Assembly (NCBI RefSeq): GCF_030445035.2
Contig: NC_080677.1
Coordinates: forward strand, 29,647,513-29,711,512
From: Dasypus novemcinctus
Lineage: Eukaryota > Chordata > Mammalia > Cingulata > Dasypodidae
Direction of reading: 5' to 3'
DNA: 64,000 nt
Part shown: positions 21,961-33,934 of the stretch, one piece after another
Position numbering within the stretch: position 1 is the first letter of the stretch
Layout: each line of letters begins with the position of its first letter
Translations under genes and position numbers: made by a program
The notes under the pieces: model-generated
What the model was told of the DNA's origin: nothing
The model's input: the letters and a program-made list of their open reading frames with translations, nothing else
The model's database searches: none

Positions 21961-23506
21961 TACCATGTCATGTAGAGACCAATGGGCGTGAAAGAGCATT
22001 TGAGAAACAAAAAGGAGTTTGTTAACAGACAGGATAAGATGTCAGCAGCAGAATGTGAGCGCCATGTTGGGTCTCTTCCAGTCCACTCTCTGGTTCCCCT
22101 CACATCTTCAGTCTCCTAATATCTCTAGCTGCAAACCTTTCACCTTGACTCCCTGGCACACATTCCTGATACATACTATTCTGGCTCTTGTACCAGGCTT
22201 CCTTAACCCTGTGTTTCCCACGGACTTCCTCCCTAATGTTAGACATAGCAGCAACCTTGCCTGGATTATTTGTCCTTTCTGATGAGAATCTCCATGGGAT
22301 GATCCCAGCTTCTCCAGAGAAGCCCACATCTTGTTCTTGGCCCTGATTTCAGGCTCTGGAGAGGCTGGTGATCTGACCCTAAACAACAGTACCCAGGGCA
22401 TTTGTCCAGGGTCTGGGCACCCCTCTCTTCTTACCCAGGTCAGTACGATCACCAGATCCCAAAGCATCAATTTAGCTCTGCCAGCCCTGAAGTCAAAAGG
22501 TAGGAAGCTTTTCTTACAATCTGAGATTAAATGAGCAAGTCCTAAGGAAAAAGAGTAGCTATCACTTTCATCATCCACGGGAAAGGGAAAATTTCCTATC
22601 TCTCAAAGACTTCAGATAAGATATACCATCCTCTTTCGTTTTCTTTTAGAAAGAAAGGAACAGTTGGCCAATGAATAAATACCTGTAGAATAAACCAATT
22701 TAGACCCAATAACGGATACCAAGTATAACAGAGGACATACATGGCAAAAACGGGTAAAGCCTTACACAGGCTTTTTCCATGGCTCTGCTATCCAAGTTAC
22801 ATCTAGCAATCCAAGTTCTCTGTAACCAGACTCAGCCCACCTTATCACTGCACATTTTATACTGAATAGCGGTCCCAAAAGTACAAATAGAGGAAAGATG
22901 GCTCAAACATAACGTAAAACAAAAATCTCTTCTTTGAAATGTTTTTATCTTCCTTGCCGCTTTGATTTTTCATTGCAAAGGTCTTTTTAATCTTCATCTC
23001 TTCTTTGAACCAATATAAGGAATGAATTTTATATGGTAGGACATACATGTACTGATGAACAATTTCTTAACTTATTTAATAGGAGCACTTTTTAAAGACT
23101 CCATTCAAGCCTTACCTCTACCATGAACGAAATTATCCTCAAATAAGAATAGTCTCCCTCTGTGCCTGCATGGTGCTTTGAATATATGATATTGACTTGT
23201 TTTCCTTTCTGACTCAGCTATTTCTTGAAGGTGAGAACTATAACCTTTAAATCCTCAATGTCTAGCACATAATAAATGCTAAATAAACATTTATTGACAA
23301 CACGTGTGCACGACTCATATAGGATGTGGAAAATGAAATGATTTGGTTGCATTGAGTTTATTTATGTATGTGTGCAAGCGTGTGTACAGGCCATTTCCTC
23401 AGCAACAGTAGTAGAGAGTCAATTTAACAATTATAAGAAAATTTCCTTGACAACAGTAAAAATAAACAATGAAACAAATCCCTATAGTAAGGAATAATTT
23501 CCAAAC

Positions 23507-23680
23507 CTCTTGCTTCAATTTCCCGAATGCATATGTCCACCACCATGGGTCTCTGAGTGTTGTGAGCCTTCACGAGTGTCGTGAGGTCACAACAGTACAC
23601 TTTCTTGATCCTCTTGAGATCAGGTTGACAGTCATTGGGAACGTGCTTGGAACACTGTTTGTGTACGTTCAACCCACAGT
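23507..23680 (-). CDS. CHN2: CHN2 exon 3: C1 second half and start of RhoGAP
   Basis: This 174-base exon encodes residues 112-168 and splits aspartate 111 and glycine 169. It opens with [17 protein letters not shown], supplying the last zinc ligands of the C1 domain (Cys, His, Cys and Cys in the C-x4-H-x2-C-x7-C spacing), then a basic linker [11 protein letters not shown], then the RhoGAP start [15 protein letters not shown]. The acceptor CTTTGTTTCCAG is good, but the donor AGAG|GTTTGG is poor at positions +3 to +6. The exon is symmetrical (phase 1-1), so skipping would keep frame but destroy both domains. Confidence 0.95.
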
Positions 23681-24929
23681 CTGGAAACAAAGAAGCCACA
23701 TTAGCCTTGCTCAGCCCTTTTGCACATGCCCAACACAAAAGTCACAAAAATACAAATAAAAACACCCAAGGTTCTGAAATATTTCTCTGCAGCATCCCAA
23801 TTAGAGGTGGCACTCTCCATAAGATGAGTATAAAATTCATCCTTACTCACTGCACTCCATCCTTCTCACGAAACCATCTCAGTCGCTGGATTACAAGAAC
23901 GGATCAGCTCACTGAGACAGTTCAGGTAATTAGCTGGGTGGATGGTTTATTTTTTCCTTTTTTGGGCTGAAACCCTTTGGAGGGACCAGTGGGCTTTTGG
24001 ATTTGGATTCCTAGAGCTAGTCAAGTCTATAAAGGGCACTCAGGACCTTTGCCAGGTTGTTTCCCTGAAGCGCTCAATGCTCTTTGTGTGGGACCATGGC
24101 TAAAGTCTCTTTAGGAATCCTAGTCTTTGGCTTGAAGGGCCCATCATCGTTGGCATCCTCTTGCCATTTCCTGGAGCTTTACCCCATGGTTTCCAATCCC
24201 TTCCTCCTTGTTGGGCACTTCTAGGCAGGGCATGTTCCCTTCTACTTGCCTTATTTTGACACCTGTGAGATGGAAATAATACCTAACTGGACTCCAGAGA
24301 GAGTACCCGAGAGTTTACAATTTATAACAGTGCTGTGTAATGTGATAATTAGAGTAATTATTTATAAAGGACATATCAAGATCCAAAGTTGAAAAGGTGC
24401 TTTTAAGTTCAGTGAATACATTAAAAGCCTTGTTAGCAGTTGGTATCCACTGACAGAATTTCTCCGACAATAACGAAGCATAGTCTACAATCTGGGAAAT
24501 AAAAATTTAATGCTGAGGTTGTTCAAAGTAAATTGCTGCCTACTCAGAGTCCAAAATAATATTGTTTTTCAAGGTATGAAAAATAATATTATATGTATAC
24601 ACTATGCACACATACACACATACATACATATGACAATGAGTATTGTGGCCAGCTGCTTTACCAAAAAGCACTTAGCCTTATCAAAGGTCTTAGCGGTGCT
24701 CAAATTTTCTAAAATCATTAGGGGTGATTTCTCAGTGATTTTAGTGTAATGCTTATTGGCATTATTCCTTCTGTCTACCCTCCTTCCAAAAAAAATGCCA
24801 GTTTTAATTCATCTTTCTTTTATTGACTTGAGAAATTTAATAAAGCTCAAGTGAACACCCAAAGTTAGTGAATGATAATTTCAGTGAACTGAACAAATAA
24901 AATAGGTTGGCTTTCTTGTTTGGTTCCTC

Positions 24930-25040
24930 TTTTACAAAAGGGGGATAATAACAGCACCTACCTCCTAAGGTTCTCATGAGGATCAGGTAAGTTAATCTAT
25001 GTAAAGTACACAGAGTAGTGTATGAAATACAGAACATACA
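24930..25040 (+). repeat. MIR SINE fragment
   Basis: GGGGGATAATAACAGCACCT, then CTAAGGTTCTCATGAGGATC follows the sense MIR 3' half. Confidence 0.65.
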
Positions 25041-25189
25041 TGTTAAGGCAAATAAATAGGAAATACAGTGACAGATAAGAATAGATAAGGATATCTGGAC
25101 AGCTATTCTTAAGCTGTTTCATTAGAAGTTCTTTATTATGTTCACAAACTTTACCTTAAGAACTGAGGAAATAGTGTGTGTTTATCTAT

Positions 25190-25370
25190 GTAGAGCTAAA
25201 TATTGATATTTTAATAAAAGAAATATACTTTATAATAAATATAAAAATATATATTTATAAATATATTCTTATATATTTTATAAATATTTATGTTTATCTT
25301 ATAAATATTTATATTTATTTTTAATATATTTTATAAATACAAAATATTTTAGGAAATATGAAAATATTTC
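25190..25370. repeat. AT-rich, partly palindromic low-complexity tract
   Basis: Nearly pure A/T made of overlapping TATAAATAT and TTTATAAATATTTAT words, able to form hairpins such as ATATATTTATAAATATAT. No function is evident. Confidence 0.7.
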
Positions 25371-26504
25371 GCTTTTTGCAAACTAACAGAACTCCATATG
25401 CTACAAATAAAGCCTAGTTAATTTTAAGAATGCATAAAATGTACAAAAATCTGGAGAGACAAAATGTTGGTTCCTCCTAACCTTTAATGATCAGCTTTTA
25501 GCTTTCCTGCTGCTCAGAGGAAATACGAGAATAAGCAGTGGCCACTGGAGAACACTCACAACACAGCCTTACAACAAGTTCGATTTTAAAAAGCAAAAAC
25601 ACAACAAACGTGAAAACCTCTTTTATCCTAGAGAAAGTTCCCGCTCCCAGCTGAGGCAAAGCCTGGGGTTTTGTTCTGTGAATAGTGACTTTGGACTGAT
25701 TTCCTGCCTAAATTGAATAATACTAGCAATCAGGGGTATTCTTGGTGGGCGCAGTCCGAAGGCCAAATTAGTGGCCACTGTGTAACGCAGCTCTGCCACC
25801 ACTCTGCTCGGGGTGGGAGCCGTGAGACACTGTGGGACTGCTGGCCGGCTTCTGAGCTAACGGCTCTGGAGGCCCTCTGGAGGGGCTGCCCCCTGAGCCC
25901 GTGTCCATGCTTGTTTCCTGGACTTGGGGCGGGAGGAGGCGCAGTGAAGCCCAGAGTTACAGACTCCAGGAGAGCCACCTGACCCATCCCCAGGGCCCCC
26001 GCGACTGCTGTATAAACAAGAGCAGCTTAAAAAGCCCCTCCAGTCCGAGGGGAGGCTAAAAGGTGTCAAGGGCCCTGTGAGCCACACTACGCAGTATGGG
26101 GCGCTAGATCACCTTAATGTAGTGCAATTAGCTTATTTTGTTTTAAACCCTTCTTAAGAAATATTTTTTAAAAAATCATTACCCACTTGGAGGCTGAAAA
26201 CCTGTCACAGTGTTGGTGGAGATCTGATCGATGATCACAGAAGGCTGTTCTTGCCCTCGGCCTCAAATACTTGCCAGAAAATACACGGCAAGATGAACTA
26301 GGAAGCCTAGTTACACGTTGGCTTGGCAACTTGTGATCATTTTATTAGATGTATCTCAGTAAGATGTGCTGTTGGCAATGGGTATGTGTGTCCAGCTCTA
26401 GCTGGAAAAAACACTGACAGCGTCAAAGTGCTTTGAAATTACCTGATAACAAACCAAGGTGTGTGATTTCAAAGCTTATCTGATGAAAGAAAAAAACCAG
26501 TATG

Positions 26505-26715
26505 GACTCTGGAGTCAGACCGCCTTGGAATCAACGGTCCACCACTTACCATGCAGCCAAGGCAACTAACAATTATCTCTAGCCTCAGTTTCCTTTGTAT
26601 AATGACAAGTGTAATTGCAGCTCCCCCCAGGCCATTGATACAGGTATATGGCCTGATAAATATAAAATGCTTAGCTCAGTGCCTGGTATATAATAGAGGT
26701 TCACCAGGATTACTA
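26505..26715 (+). repeat. MIR SINE
   Basis: The order ACTCTGGAGTCAGACCGCCT, CCACTTACCATGCAG, CTCAGTTTCCTTTGTATAAT, then CTCAGTGCCTGGTATATAAT is a long sense MIR. Confidence 0.75.
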
Positions 26716-27077
26716 ATTTATGTCCTAGCTTTTGTAGTAGAGGGGAAAAGTGTGGCTTTTTCATCTAGGCAATTCCACTGGAAGTGACTTTTTTCTTTTA
26801 AGGACTACTGCCTATTTTGGGATGCCGGTAGGTGCCCTAAGGAAATGTATCTGTTTGGTTTTCTTTCCTTTTCTTGCATAAACATGAGATAATCCTTCTC
26901 ATTCTTGCAAAACCTGGAAGGGCATCCCCATGAAGCAGGGAGGTGTTGTAAGCCTTCCAGGAAGCTAGTCTTTTGAGCTAATCTCGGCCTATTTCCCGGT
27001 TCTGGAGAGCTACCGTCCAGCTCACCATGGGGGCACCGTGTGTGACTGGAAAAGGCTAAGGACCGGTCCGCATCTAC

Positions 27078-27162
27078 CTGAGCACCGGACCCCTTGGGCG
27101 ATGAGTCCCCACATGAAGTTAGCACAGTATTCACACCAGTGCGGGCCTCGGAACGTGTGCAC
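27078..27162 (-). CDS. CHN2: CHN2 exon 2: first half of C1 domain
   Basis: This 85-base exon encodes residues 83-110 plus one base of codon 111 and is too short to stand out as a frame. It reads [13 protein letters not shown], then [15 protein letters not shown], giving the C-x2-C and following Cys ligands and the G-L-x-x-Q-G phorbol ester/diacylglycerol loop of a typical C1 domain. The flanks are ATCGCAG|GTG and TCAG|GTAGATGC. It joins exon 1 in phase 0 and exon 3 in phase 1. Confidence 0.95.
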
Positions 27163-27926
27163 CTGCGATCCGAAAGAAGACAAGTGTCATTCAGGCATGA
27201 CGCAATTCATGAGGTGAAGAGACCGAGGCCTCCCTCACGGGGGCTTTCCTTCCCAGAGGCACAGCTGCAGACAGATCCCAGGAAAACAGGGATGTGCTCT
27301 GCACTCAGAAAATCCTCCCCCGACCCACCAGACCCCATGCCTGAGTCAGAAAGGAATGTGGAGGGACAGTAAGATTACAGGGCAGTGCCATCAGCTAAGG
27401 AACGAGCCTCTCACCACCCAAAACAAGGCACTGAGTGGAAAAACCCAAGACAGCTTGAGCCAGTCACTACAACCTGCATTTAGCTCGGCAAGTCCTGGAA
27501 GGCAGAACTCAATTACTGTGCCCTTTTTTCTTTTTCTTTTTGTGCTGTGTCCTTTTGACTGAAGTTGCCCATCTGTGGAATATCCAGGCAGGTATAAATA
27601 AATATGATTATGGGATAGGTAAAAAGTTCCAAGGCTTTAAAGTCAGAAGAGGCCTTAAGAAAACCTCCAAAAGAGGCATTAAGAAAAACATGGGGTTGGC
27701 TGAAAATGCAGGCTACGAGCAGGGACCATAGATTTGCCTTCCCCGTTGAAAGGTCTGTCTCAGCAGGCCCTGGGGTGGCCCACGGGTGTATAGGCTGGAG
27801 GTCCCAGGGACTGGTTGGGCCCAGGCAAATTGTTGAATATTTTGAATATCAAGTAAGGGTTGTCTTATCTCTAATTATTCAGGTACTGCCTATCGTGGGA
27901 CAGGACCATGTATTAAGTCATGATTT

Positions 27927-27957
<31 letters not shown>

Positions 27958-27958
27958 C
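27927..27958 (+). repeat. (AAAAC)n simple repeat
   Basis: Alternating AAAAC and AAAAAC units over about 32 bases. Confidence 0.85.
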
Positions 27959-28194
27959 TTCTTGTTCTCTAGCACTAAAGAACTCTAAGAAACAGAGCTA
28001 GGGGATTCCTCCTAAGTGAATGAGGCCATGATAGGGGGAAAACTACCAAAGGCTGTTGAATTTGGGGGCATAAAAACCAACCATAAACTAAAGAAAACAA
28101 AACCCAAAAAATAAAAAAATTGACATGTAAAGGGTTTAAATTTCTGTAAAATTAAAATAAGACATTATATAAGGTCTTTCAAAGTTTTAAACTG

Positions 28195-28390
28195 CCATCA
28201 ATAAATTAAAGAAAAATGTACCACACTAATGAAAGATGTTGTTAATGGGGGAAAATGTGGGAGGGGGAGGAGGGGGTGGGTTCAATATTGTAAGAATACC
28301 AATTATCTGATAAATTAATCTGTAAATCCTATATTCTCGATGCAACATTTACATAATCTAAAGTTTCTTTAAAAATTAAGAAAAAAAATT
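28195..28390 (+). repeat. L1 3' end fragment
   Basis: ATGTACCACACTAATGAAAG is shared with the L1-type 3' end at 60270. It is followed by a G-rich stretch, then TTCAATATTGTAAGAATACC, an L1 ORF2-like word also present at 30088. The order of 3' UTR text before ORF2 text suggests rearrangement or two insertions. Confidence 0.55.
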
Positions 28391-29189
28391 AACAACCCAG
28401 AAAAAAATATATAGACAATAATATTTTTAATAGACTGAGAGGCCCAATATATTACTTTTACTTAAAAAAGAAAAAATCAGGACAACATGTATATCACACT
28501 TTGAGAAAATGCAATTCAGTGCTCTACTTAAAAAAAAAAGGTATCATTTTGAATTCTTTTTTATTCATATATGTTAGAAATTAGGTAAACATAAAGTGGC
28601 AAATAAAATAGACATGTTTCCTGCCAAATGGAACTCAAGGTTTGCCAAGAGTGGAGAAAGAAATTAAATCAGCAAATCAAAAAGAGCAATAAATAGCCAT
28701 GGTTTCCACACAATAAAATGAATTAAGTTATAACAACCTTTGACATTTTGACTTATTACATGCAAACTGCCCATTACATTGTTTCTGCTATAAACAATAA
28801 TGTAAAAAACTCAAAATTTTTGTTACTTAAATGGAGAAATGTGTTCAAGGGAATGACCCTAACACACAACAAAGCACTCCTTGTAGGAGGACAGAGAATG
28901 TCAACCCTGGGAGCACTTGCATTCTCATACAGCCAAAAGGCCAGGATTCATTTAGAGGCCTACTCAGATTGAACTTGGTATTAAAAGAATTCTTCAGTAA
29001 AGTACACTATTAAAATTTGAACATTTTGTAAATCCAGCAACAAAGGTTTCTTAATATTTTACTGGGAATGCTCTACAGGGTCTGTTGGTCAACTACGGCA
29101 GCAAAGTCAATTGTTAATATATTGCTGAAATTGTAAGATCAATTAAATCTAATAAAACAAGATATGAAATAACATAACTCCAAAAAAAT

Positions 29190-29400
29190 GTGAAGAGGAT
29201 GATAGAAGTAAAGGGATGAAACTGCTACTAGAGAGAATAGGAGAGACCCCAGAAAGACCTCTTTTAGCAGGTGACCTCAAGTTGCCTCAAGGAAAGAGCC
29301 AGCCTTCTGTAGGGAAGGATACAGACAATTTTAGGTGAAGGGAGTGTATGGCGGCTTTGCAGGAGCAAAAGAACTTGGTGAGAATGAGGAACTGGAAGGC
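29190..29400 (+). repeat. L2-like ancient repeat fragment
   Basis: AGGTGACCTCAAGTTGCC, then TGTATGGCGGCTTTGCAGGA, then GGAACTGGAAGGCCAGGAG resembles the repeat at 17755 and 30470. Diverged; the assignment is from memory. Confidence 0.35.
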
Positions 29401-29429
29401 CAGGAGAAAAAAGAAGAAATGAAAAAGCA

Positions 29430-30420
29430 TGTTAAATAAAGAAAGAACTCCTTATTATAGCTCTAAACACAATAAATATAAATGGTTATAACTTATCAGA
29501 TAAAAGACAGAGATTGTCATATCAGATGTTAAAAGCCTTTGCAAGACACACCAAGCATAATGTGACAGAACTGTTGGAAGTAAGAAGAAAGAAAAAGAAA
29601 TACCCAGCACATGTTAGCCAATAGAAACATGCAATACAAATATACATATAAAGTCAGCAAAAAAATAAGGTTACTTGTTATCTAAGTTTCTTTTGACTAC
29701 TATATTACAGGTTTTAGTAAAAATAAGGGGAGAAAATAAATACAATGTATAAGGATTGGAAGAAGAAATAAAATTGTCTTTATTCAGATGTGATATAATT
29801 GTCCACTTGGAAAATGCAAAAGAATATATGGACAAACTCTTGGAAGTAATAAAGTCCATCAAGTTTGCTTAATACAAGAACAATTTGAAGAAAATCATGT
29901 CGTTTATATACGTATGTAATAATTAATTTTATTAAAATAATAAAAATTGAAGGCTACCTTTACAACAGCAACAAAAATCTAAAGTACTTAGAAAATAATT
30001 AAATAAAAGATGTCTTTGGGGGAAATTAGAAAATTTTCCCAAAGGAAATACATAAAATGAGAGATACAATTCCTGGAAGGAACTGTTCAATATTGTAAGA
30101 ATACCAATTACCTGACATGTTAATTTATAAATCCAATGAAATTTCAATGAAAATCTCCACAGGGCTTTTCATAGAACTTGACAAGATGATCTTAAAATTC
30201 ATATGGAACAAAAGAAGACTGAAAATAGCCAAGAAAATTTTGAATAAGTAGAATAATGTAGGAAAACATGTCCTACCATATATCAAGACTGACATAGTGA
30301 CACAAAGTAGAATGTTGTGGTATTAGTACAGAATGGATAAACAGACCAATAGTACAGAGTAGTTAGGTCAGAAATCAAATCATACATATATAAGAATTTT
30401 ATAGTTCTCAAAAGTGGCAT
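29430..30420 (+). repeat. Degraded L1 ORF2 fragment
   Basis: ORF2 words in order: TAAATATAAATGGTTATAAC, ATACAATGTATAAGGATTGG, TTGTCCACTTGGAAAATGC, TTAAAATTCATATGGAACAA, then ACAGACCAATAGTACAGAG. Stops occur in all frames. Confidence 0.7.
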
Positions 30421-30469
30421 TACAAATTAGTAAGGGAAGGATGACAGATTAATTATTTCCTATTCCATC

Positions 30470-30905
30470 CATCCATCTGTTCATTCATTATTCACTCATT
30501 TGATAATTATATGCTGATTGCCTATTTTGAACCTGGCACTATACTAGTCCTTGGACATACAGAGTTGAAATATATTGGAAGAGCATAGAACTATCTATAC
30601 TCAATGATCTCATTTTTTACAAGAATAGACAATAAAAACAACCAATTATGTGTCAGGTATGTATCAGGTGACACCATAGAGCATGTAGGAGACCCTATGG
30701 TAGTATAATGAAGGGAGTAATACATTCTTCCTGAAACAGTTGAGGAAAATGATATTTGAACTGGGCTTTGAAGGATGGATAGGAGTTCACCAGATTGGGA
30801 AAGACCAAGAAAGTGGGAAAGTGAAGGTGTTGGTGGCTGCAGAGCAGATGATACGGGGAGATGTTCCAAGAAAAGGGAATAGCATGAGCAAAGACTCAGG
30901 GAGGC
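30470..30905 (+). repeat. L2-like ancient repeat fragment
   Basis: An ATCCATCCATCTGTTCATTC start, AACCTGGCACTATACTAGTC, a GAACTGGGCTTTGAAGGATG block, then AAGGGAATAGCATGAGCAAA. Same family as 52310-52800. Confidence 0.45.
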
Positions 30906-32159
30906 AGACCTGGTTTGAAAGCCATTCTTTATTTGTAGGTCAATGCAAAAAAGGAATGACATAAAATTCTGCTTTGAAACATCCAGTGGATAAAGTAACC
31001 TCATGGGAAATCTCTCCATACCACAGTATAAAAATGAAAATGCAATGTTCAGAAATAGGAGAGCAGCTGCAATGTTTACTCTACCCATGTTGACAAAATA
31101 GAAACTGGCCTAGTGACTGCTTCAGGAAATACAGGAAACACAAATCACAGATATTCTGAAATCTCACTTTTCCCCAGTAGCTAAAATAATTAAGCCCATC
31201 AGAATTGCATTTAATTTTCATTAGAGCCACCCATATTTACCATCATCTTTTTCCATCAAATATCCCCAATGTCACCAGCTAAACAAATGCAGGCAGACCT
31301 TTCAAATAGCAAGTAACTTAGACTGTCCCCGCTAACACATTTTTCCACAGAAATAAAACAAAATGGGAACAGAGGGGAATGTAAAGTTGGTTAAACATTA
31401 TTTTAGGCCCATTGCCTAATTTCCTTTTTGTGATGGGCCACTGTTTATTTTCATATACTGTTCAATTTTCTTTTGGTCCACAAGGAAAACCTCTAGACAG
31501 TAAGTAAATGCCAAGGGCACCCTCTGTACCCGTTTTATTTGGGGTTTTGTGTTACTATTGTCCACTCTCTCAAACAATCATGCCCCATTTCTTGAAAAGT
31601 CACTGATCAGCTTTTGTCATTCTCTGAAGTTTACTGATTTTCAAGAATATCTTTCCAGAGAAAGAACATTTTGCAAACTTTAGGGCAGTAACTAAAATAC
31701 TCTAGACAGGAAGAAAATAGCCCAGACAGGAAGAATGTCTGTCCAAGACTATTATACTGGGCATGGTCTGCCTGGAATTCAAAACCCACACCAAACAGAA
31801 TAAGATGATATTACAGGAGATAAGATATGTTTGACAAATAACCCAGGAATGGCCACTTAGTAAAAACAAGAGCAAGGAAAGTTGTCAGGAAAAAGCCTCA
31901 GGCGTTGAGCGAGGATCCGCTGACTTGCATCTTTCTAACTGAGCAGGATGTCATTTATCTCCCATCTGCTGAATCTGCAAGGAAGTATTCTCTGGTGGTC
32001 CTACAACAAGTGTTTGGATGGGTCATTGTCGACACCACCCACGTGTGTGTAACCAGTTCAGCCCTGGTTCTAGACTTTAAGAAGCAAAAAGTGCTATTTA
32101 TAATATGCTAAGATTTAGAAATCTTGCCTTTTCTTATCATTAGAGACAAGAGTTTCCTA

Positions 32160-32345
32160 ATCCCTTCATTATCTGACATTTGGGCCAGGAAATTCTTTGT
32201 TGTGGGGGTTGTCCCATGAACTGTAAGATGTTTAGCAGCATCCCCTGCCATTACCCAATAGCGCTCCTCAGTTGCGACAGCCAAAAAATGTGTCCAGGCA
32301 TTGACAAATGTCCCCTGAGGGGCAAAACCACCCGGGTTGAGAGCC
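32160..32345 (-). repeat. MER20 hAT-Charlie DNA transposon
   Basis: Read in reverse it matches MER20 nearly end to end: AATTCTTTGTTGTGGGGGTT, GATGTTTAGCAGCATCCC, GACAAATGTCCCCTGAGGGG, then CCGGGTTGAGAGCCGTG. MER20 copies are known in placental mammals to carry regulatory sites in endometrium. No activity can be read from this copy. Confidence 0.8.
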
Positions 32346-33400
32346 GTGAGTAGAGGAGGGATGGTGTTCTTAGATCCCCACTGTTTCCTCTGCACTCGGT
32401 GGTGTCTGGCACATAATAGACCCCTGGTCCATATTTGCCAAGGAAAGGAAAGAATGAATGCTTGGTTTTCTTTTCTCACCCAACTAACAAGTGCAATGCT
32501 TTTCCCCCCTCACAAAAGGCATGTTTCTCTGTACTTAAAATCCCAGAGTCAGGCATTTGGTGTTTTGGGGAATAAAACCCACTTCATAGGAGGTGAATAG
32601 CAGCTAAGTACCTGATATGTGTCACACTCATTAGTACATGATTCACACTTGTGAGGGTACCTGGCCAAGCCACTTTGCCGGTGTGTGGCCTAAGCAAGAA
32701 ATCACAGCAGGGTGTACTGTCTAACCCCATTCTCTTCGTACTGGGTTCTGCTGGTTTCTGAAGGATTTATAATGACAGCATCCCAATAGTTACATAAAAA
32801 CATATTTTATGTTTTTATCTAACAAGGAGATAAAAGATAAGGGTCACCTCCTTCACAATTTCACTTTAAGTCAAACCTTGGTAGGCAGAGACGTTCCCAC
32901 CTATGCAAGGCCCCTTGTCCAAAAACCATTGCCTCACTTGCTGGAAATCCCTGCCAGGAGCGCAATTCCTTTGGGTGTAGGCAGCATGGCACTGGGTCTC
33001 AAAAGGAGCCTTTTAAAACATGACCACTAGATTGATTTAGCAGTCATTTTCATCAACAAGCAGTTCTTAAATTGAGCATGTACTTTGCGTGGAGCAATAC
33101 TAAATCTTGATGACTCACGGAGATCGAAGAAAGGGCTTGTGGCAATTTACTAGGTTGGTTTGTCAGGATCAGGCAATATTTCAAATTAACGGTGAAGTGT
33201 TGCATATCAGCAGAATGGGAAGCCTCTGGGGAATGAAGAGGAGGAGAAGTAATCTCTCAAAAGTGAGGCTGGCAGGTGGGGTGGCTCCATGTAGCGACCC
33301 CCCAGCCAGGAACAATGGCGAGGGAGTGGCAAGAGGAACATTCCAAGGGTAGAGGTTAAAGGGTGTGCTGGAGATGGCCTCATTCACTTCCCAGTTTTGC

Positions 33401-33434
33401 TGACGTCACCAGCAATGGGTACACTTTATAAAAA
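33401..33434 (+). promoter_or_regulatory. CRE plus TATA box, antisense promoter-like element
   Basis: A perfect palindromic cAMP response element TGACGTCA (33401-33408) is followed 18 bases on by TATAAAAA (33427-33434). On the plus strand this would place transcription start near 33455-33460. CHN2 runs the other way, so the element would drive an antisense intronic transcript. The 120 bases around it contain no recognised repeat. Function is an inference from motif order only; the CRE, being palindromic, could also act as a CHN2 enhancer. Confidence 0.45.
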
Positions 33435-33520
33435 AACTGAGCCGAAAGAACAGAGCTTCTCCTGAGACCCAGGCGGATGGTGAAACCAACCTGGCCCGCA
33501 GCACATCCAGGCTTGCAGTC

Positions 33521-33661
33521 ATGTATATGAATAATAACATTGGCAGCGAGGCTCGGAGTAGCAATGTGATTTACATCCAGCAGAAGCCGGTGGAAAGAGA
33601 ATGGATTTATAGTGAAACCTTAAGGGGATCCTTTGAGTTGCTGAGGAAAGGAGTAAACTGA
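33521..33661 (+). CDS. Candidate 46-residue small ORF (hypothetical)
   Basis: The first ATG (33521) has G at -3, and the frame runs 46 codons to TGA at 33659. It begins MYMNNNIGSEARSS, has a hydrophobic-aromatic patch VIYIQQKP at residues 16-23, acidic/basic residues after that, and ends LLRKGVN. There is no signal peptide, membrane helix or known domain. Codon choice looks protein-like, but an open frame of this length is common by chance. An upstream ATG at 33477 gives a 17-codon frame that overlaps the start. A splice donor-like AGTAAAC lies just before the stop, so it could be a first exon. It sits 90 bases downstream of the CRE/TATA element. I do not recognise it, and it may be non-coding. 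Confidence 0.25.
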   Translation: MYMNNNIGSEARSSNVIYIQQKPVEREWIYSETLRGSFELLRKGVN

Positions 33662-33934
33662 TGTTGTCCAGGAAGTTTCCAGCACGATTCCTTTCTTTTC
33701 CACCTAATCTGGCATTGCGCATCCTCGGCGTACCTCTGGAGCCCCATCTCCTGGTCTAAGGGGTGACCTCCGTGGCCAGGGGTAACTGAAGCAGGGCAGA
33801 GACCACTGATTCTCTCCCTGGGGCATGTGGAACTGGGGCCTGCCCTTGTCGATGTAAGCAGGAAGTCAGGGGCAGACGTGTTCTGCCCACCACGTGGCTA
33901 GGATGCTGTCTTCAGGGAGGGAACTGTGACGCCG

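Larger units (their letters stand above)
19345..23506. other. CHN2 intron 3
   Basis: A 4.2-kb intron holding a 21-bp tandem duplication at 20413-20455, a short tRNA-headed SINE at 20761-20852, a MaLR-like LTR at 21330-21775 and an adjacent MIR at 21776-21960. The rest, including frames at 22019-22578, has no recognised content. Confidence 0.75.
23681..27077. other. CHN2 intron 2
   Basis: A 3.4-kb intron with MIR fragments at 24930-25040 and 26505-26715 and an extreme AT-rich patch at 25190-25370. GC-rich single-copy sequence at 25620-26100 shows no gene. Confidence 0.75.

Noticed and set aside
30591-31088. 165-residue minus-strand frame
   Set aside because: It overlaps an L2-like repeat in antisense and has no recognisable domain.
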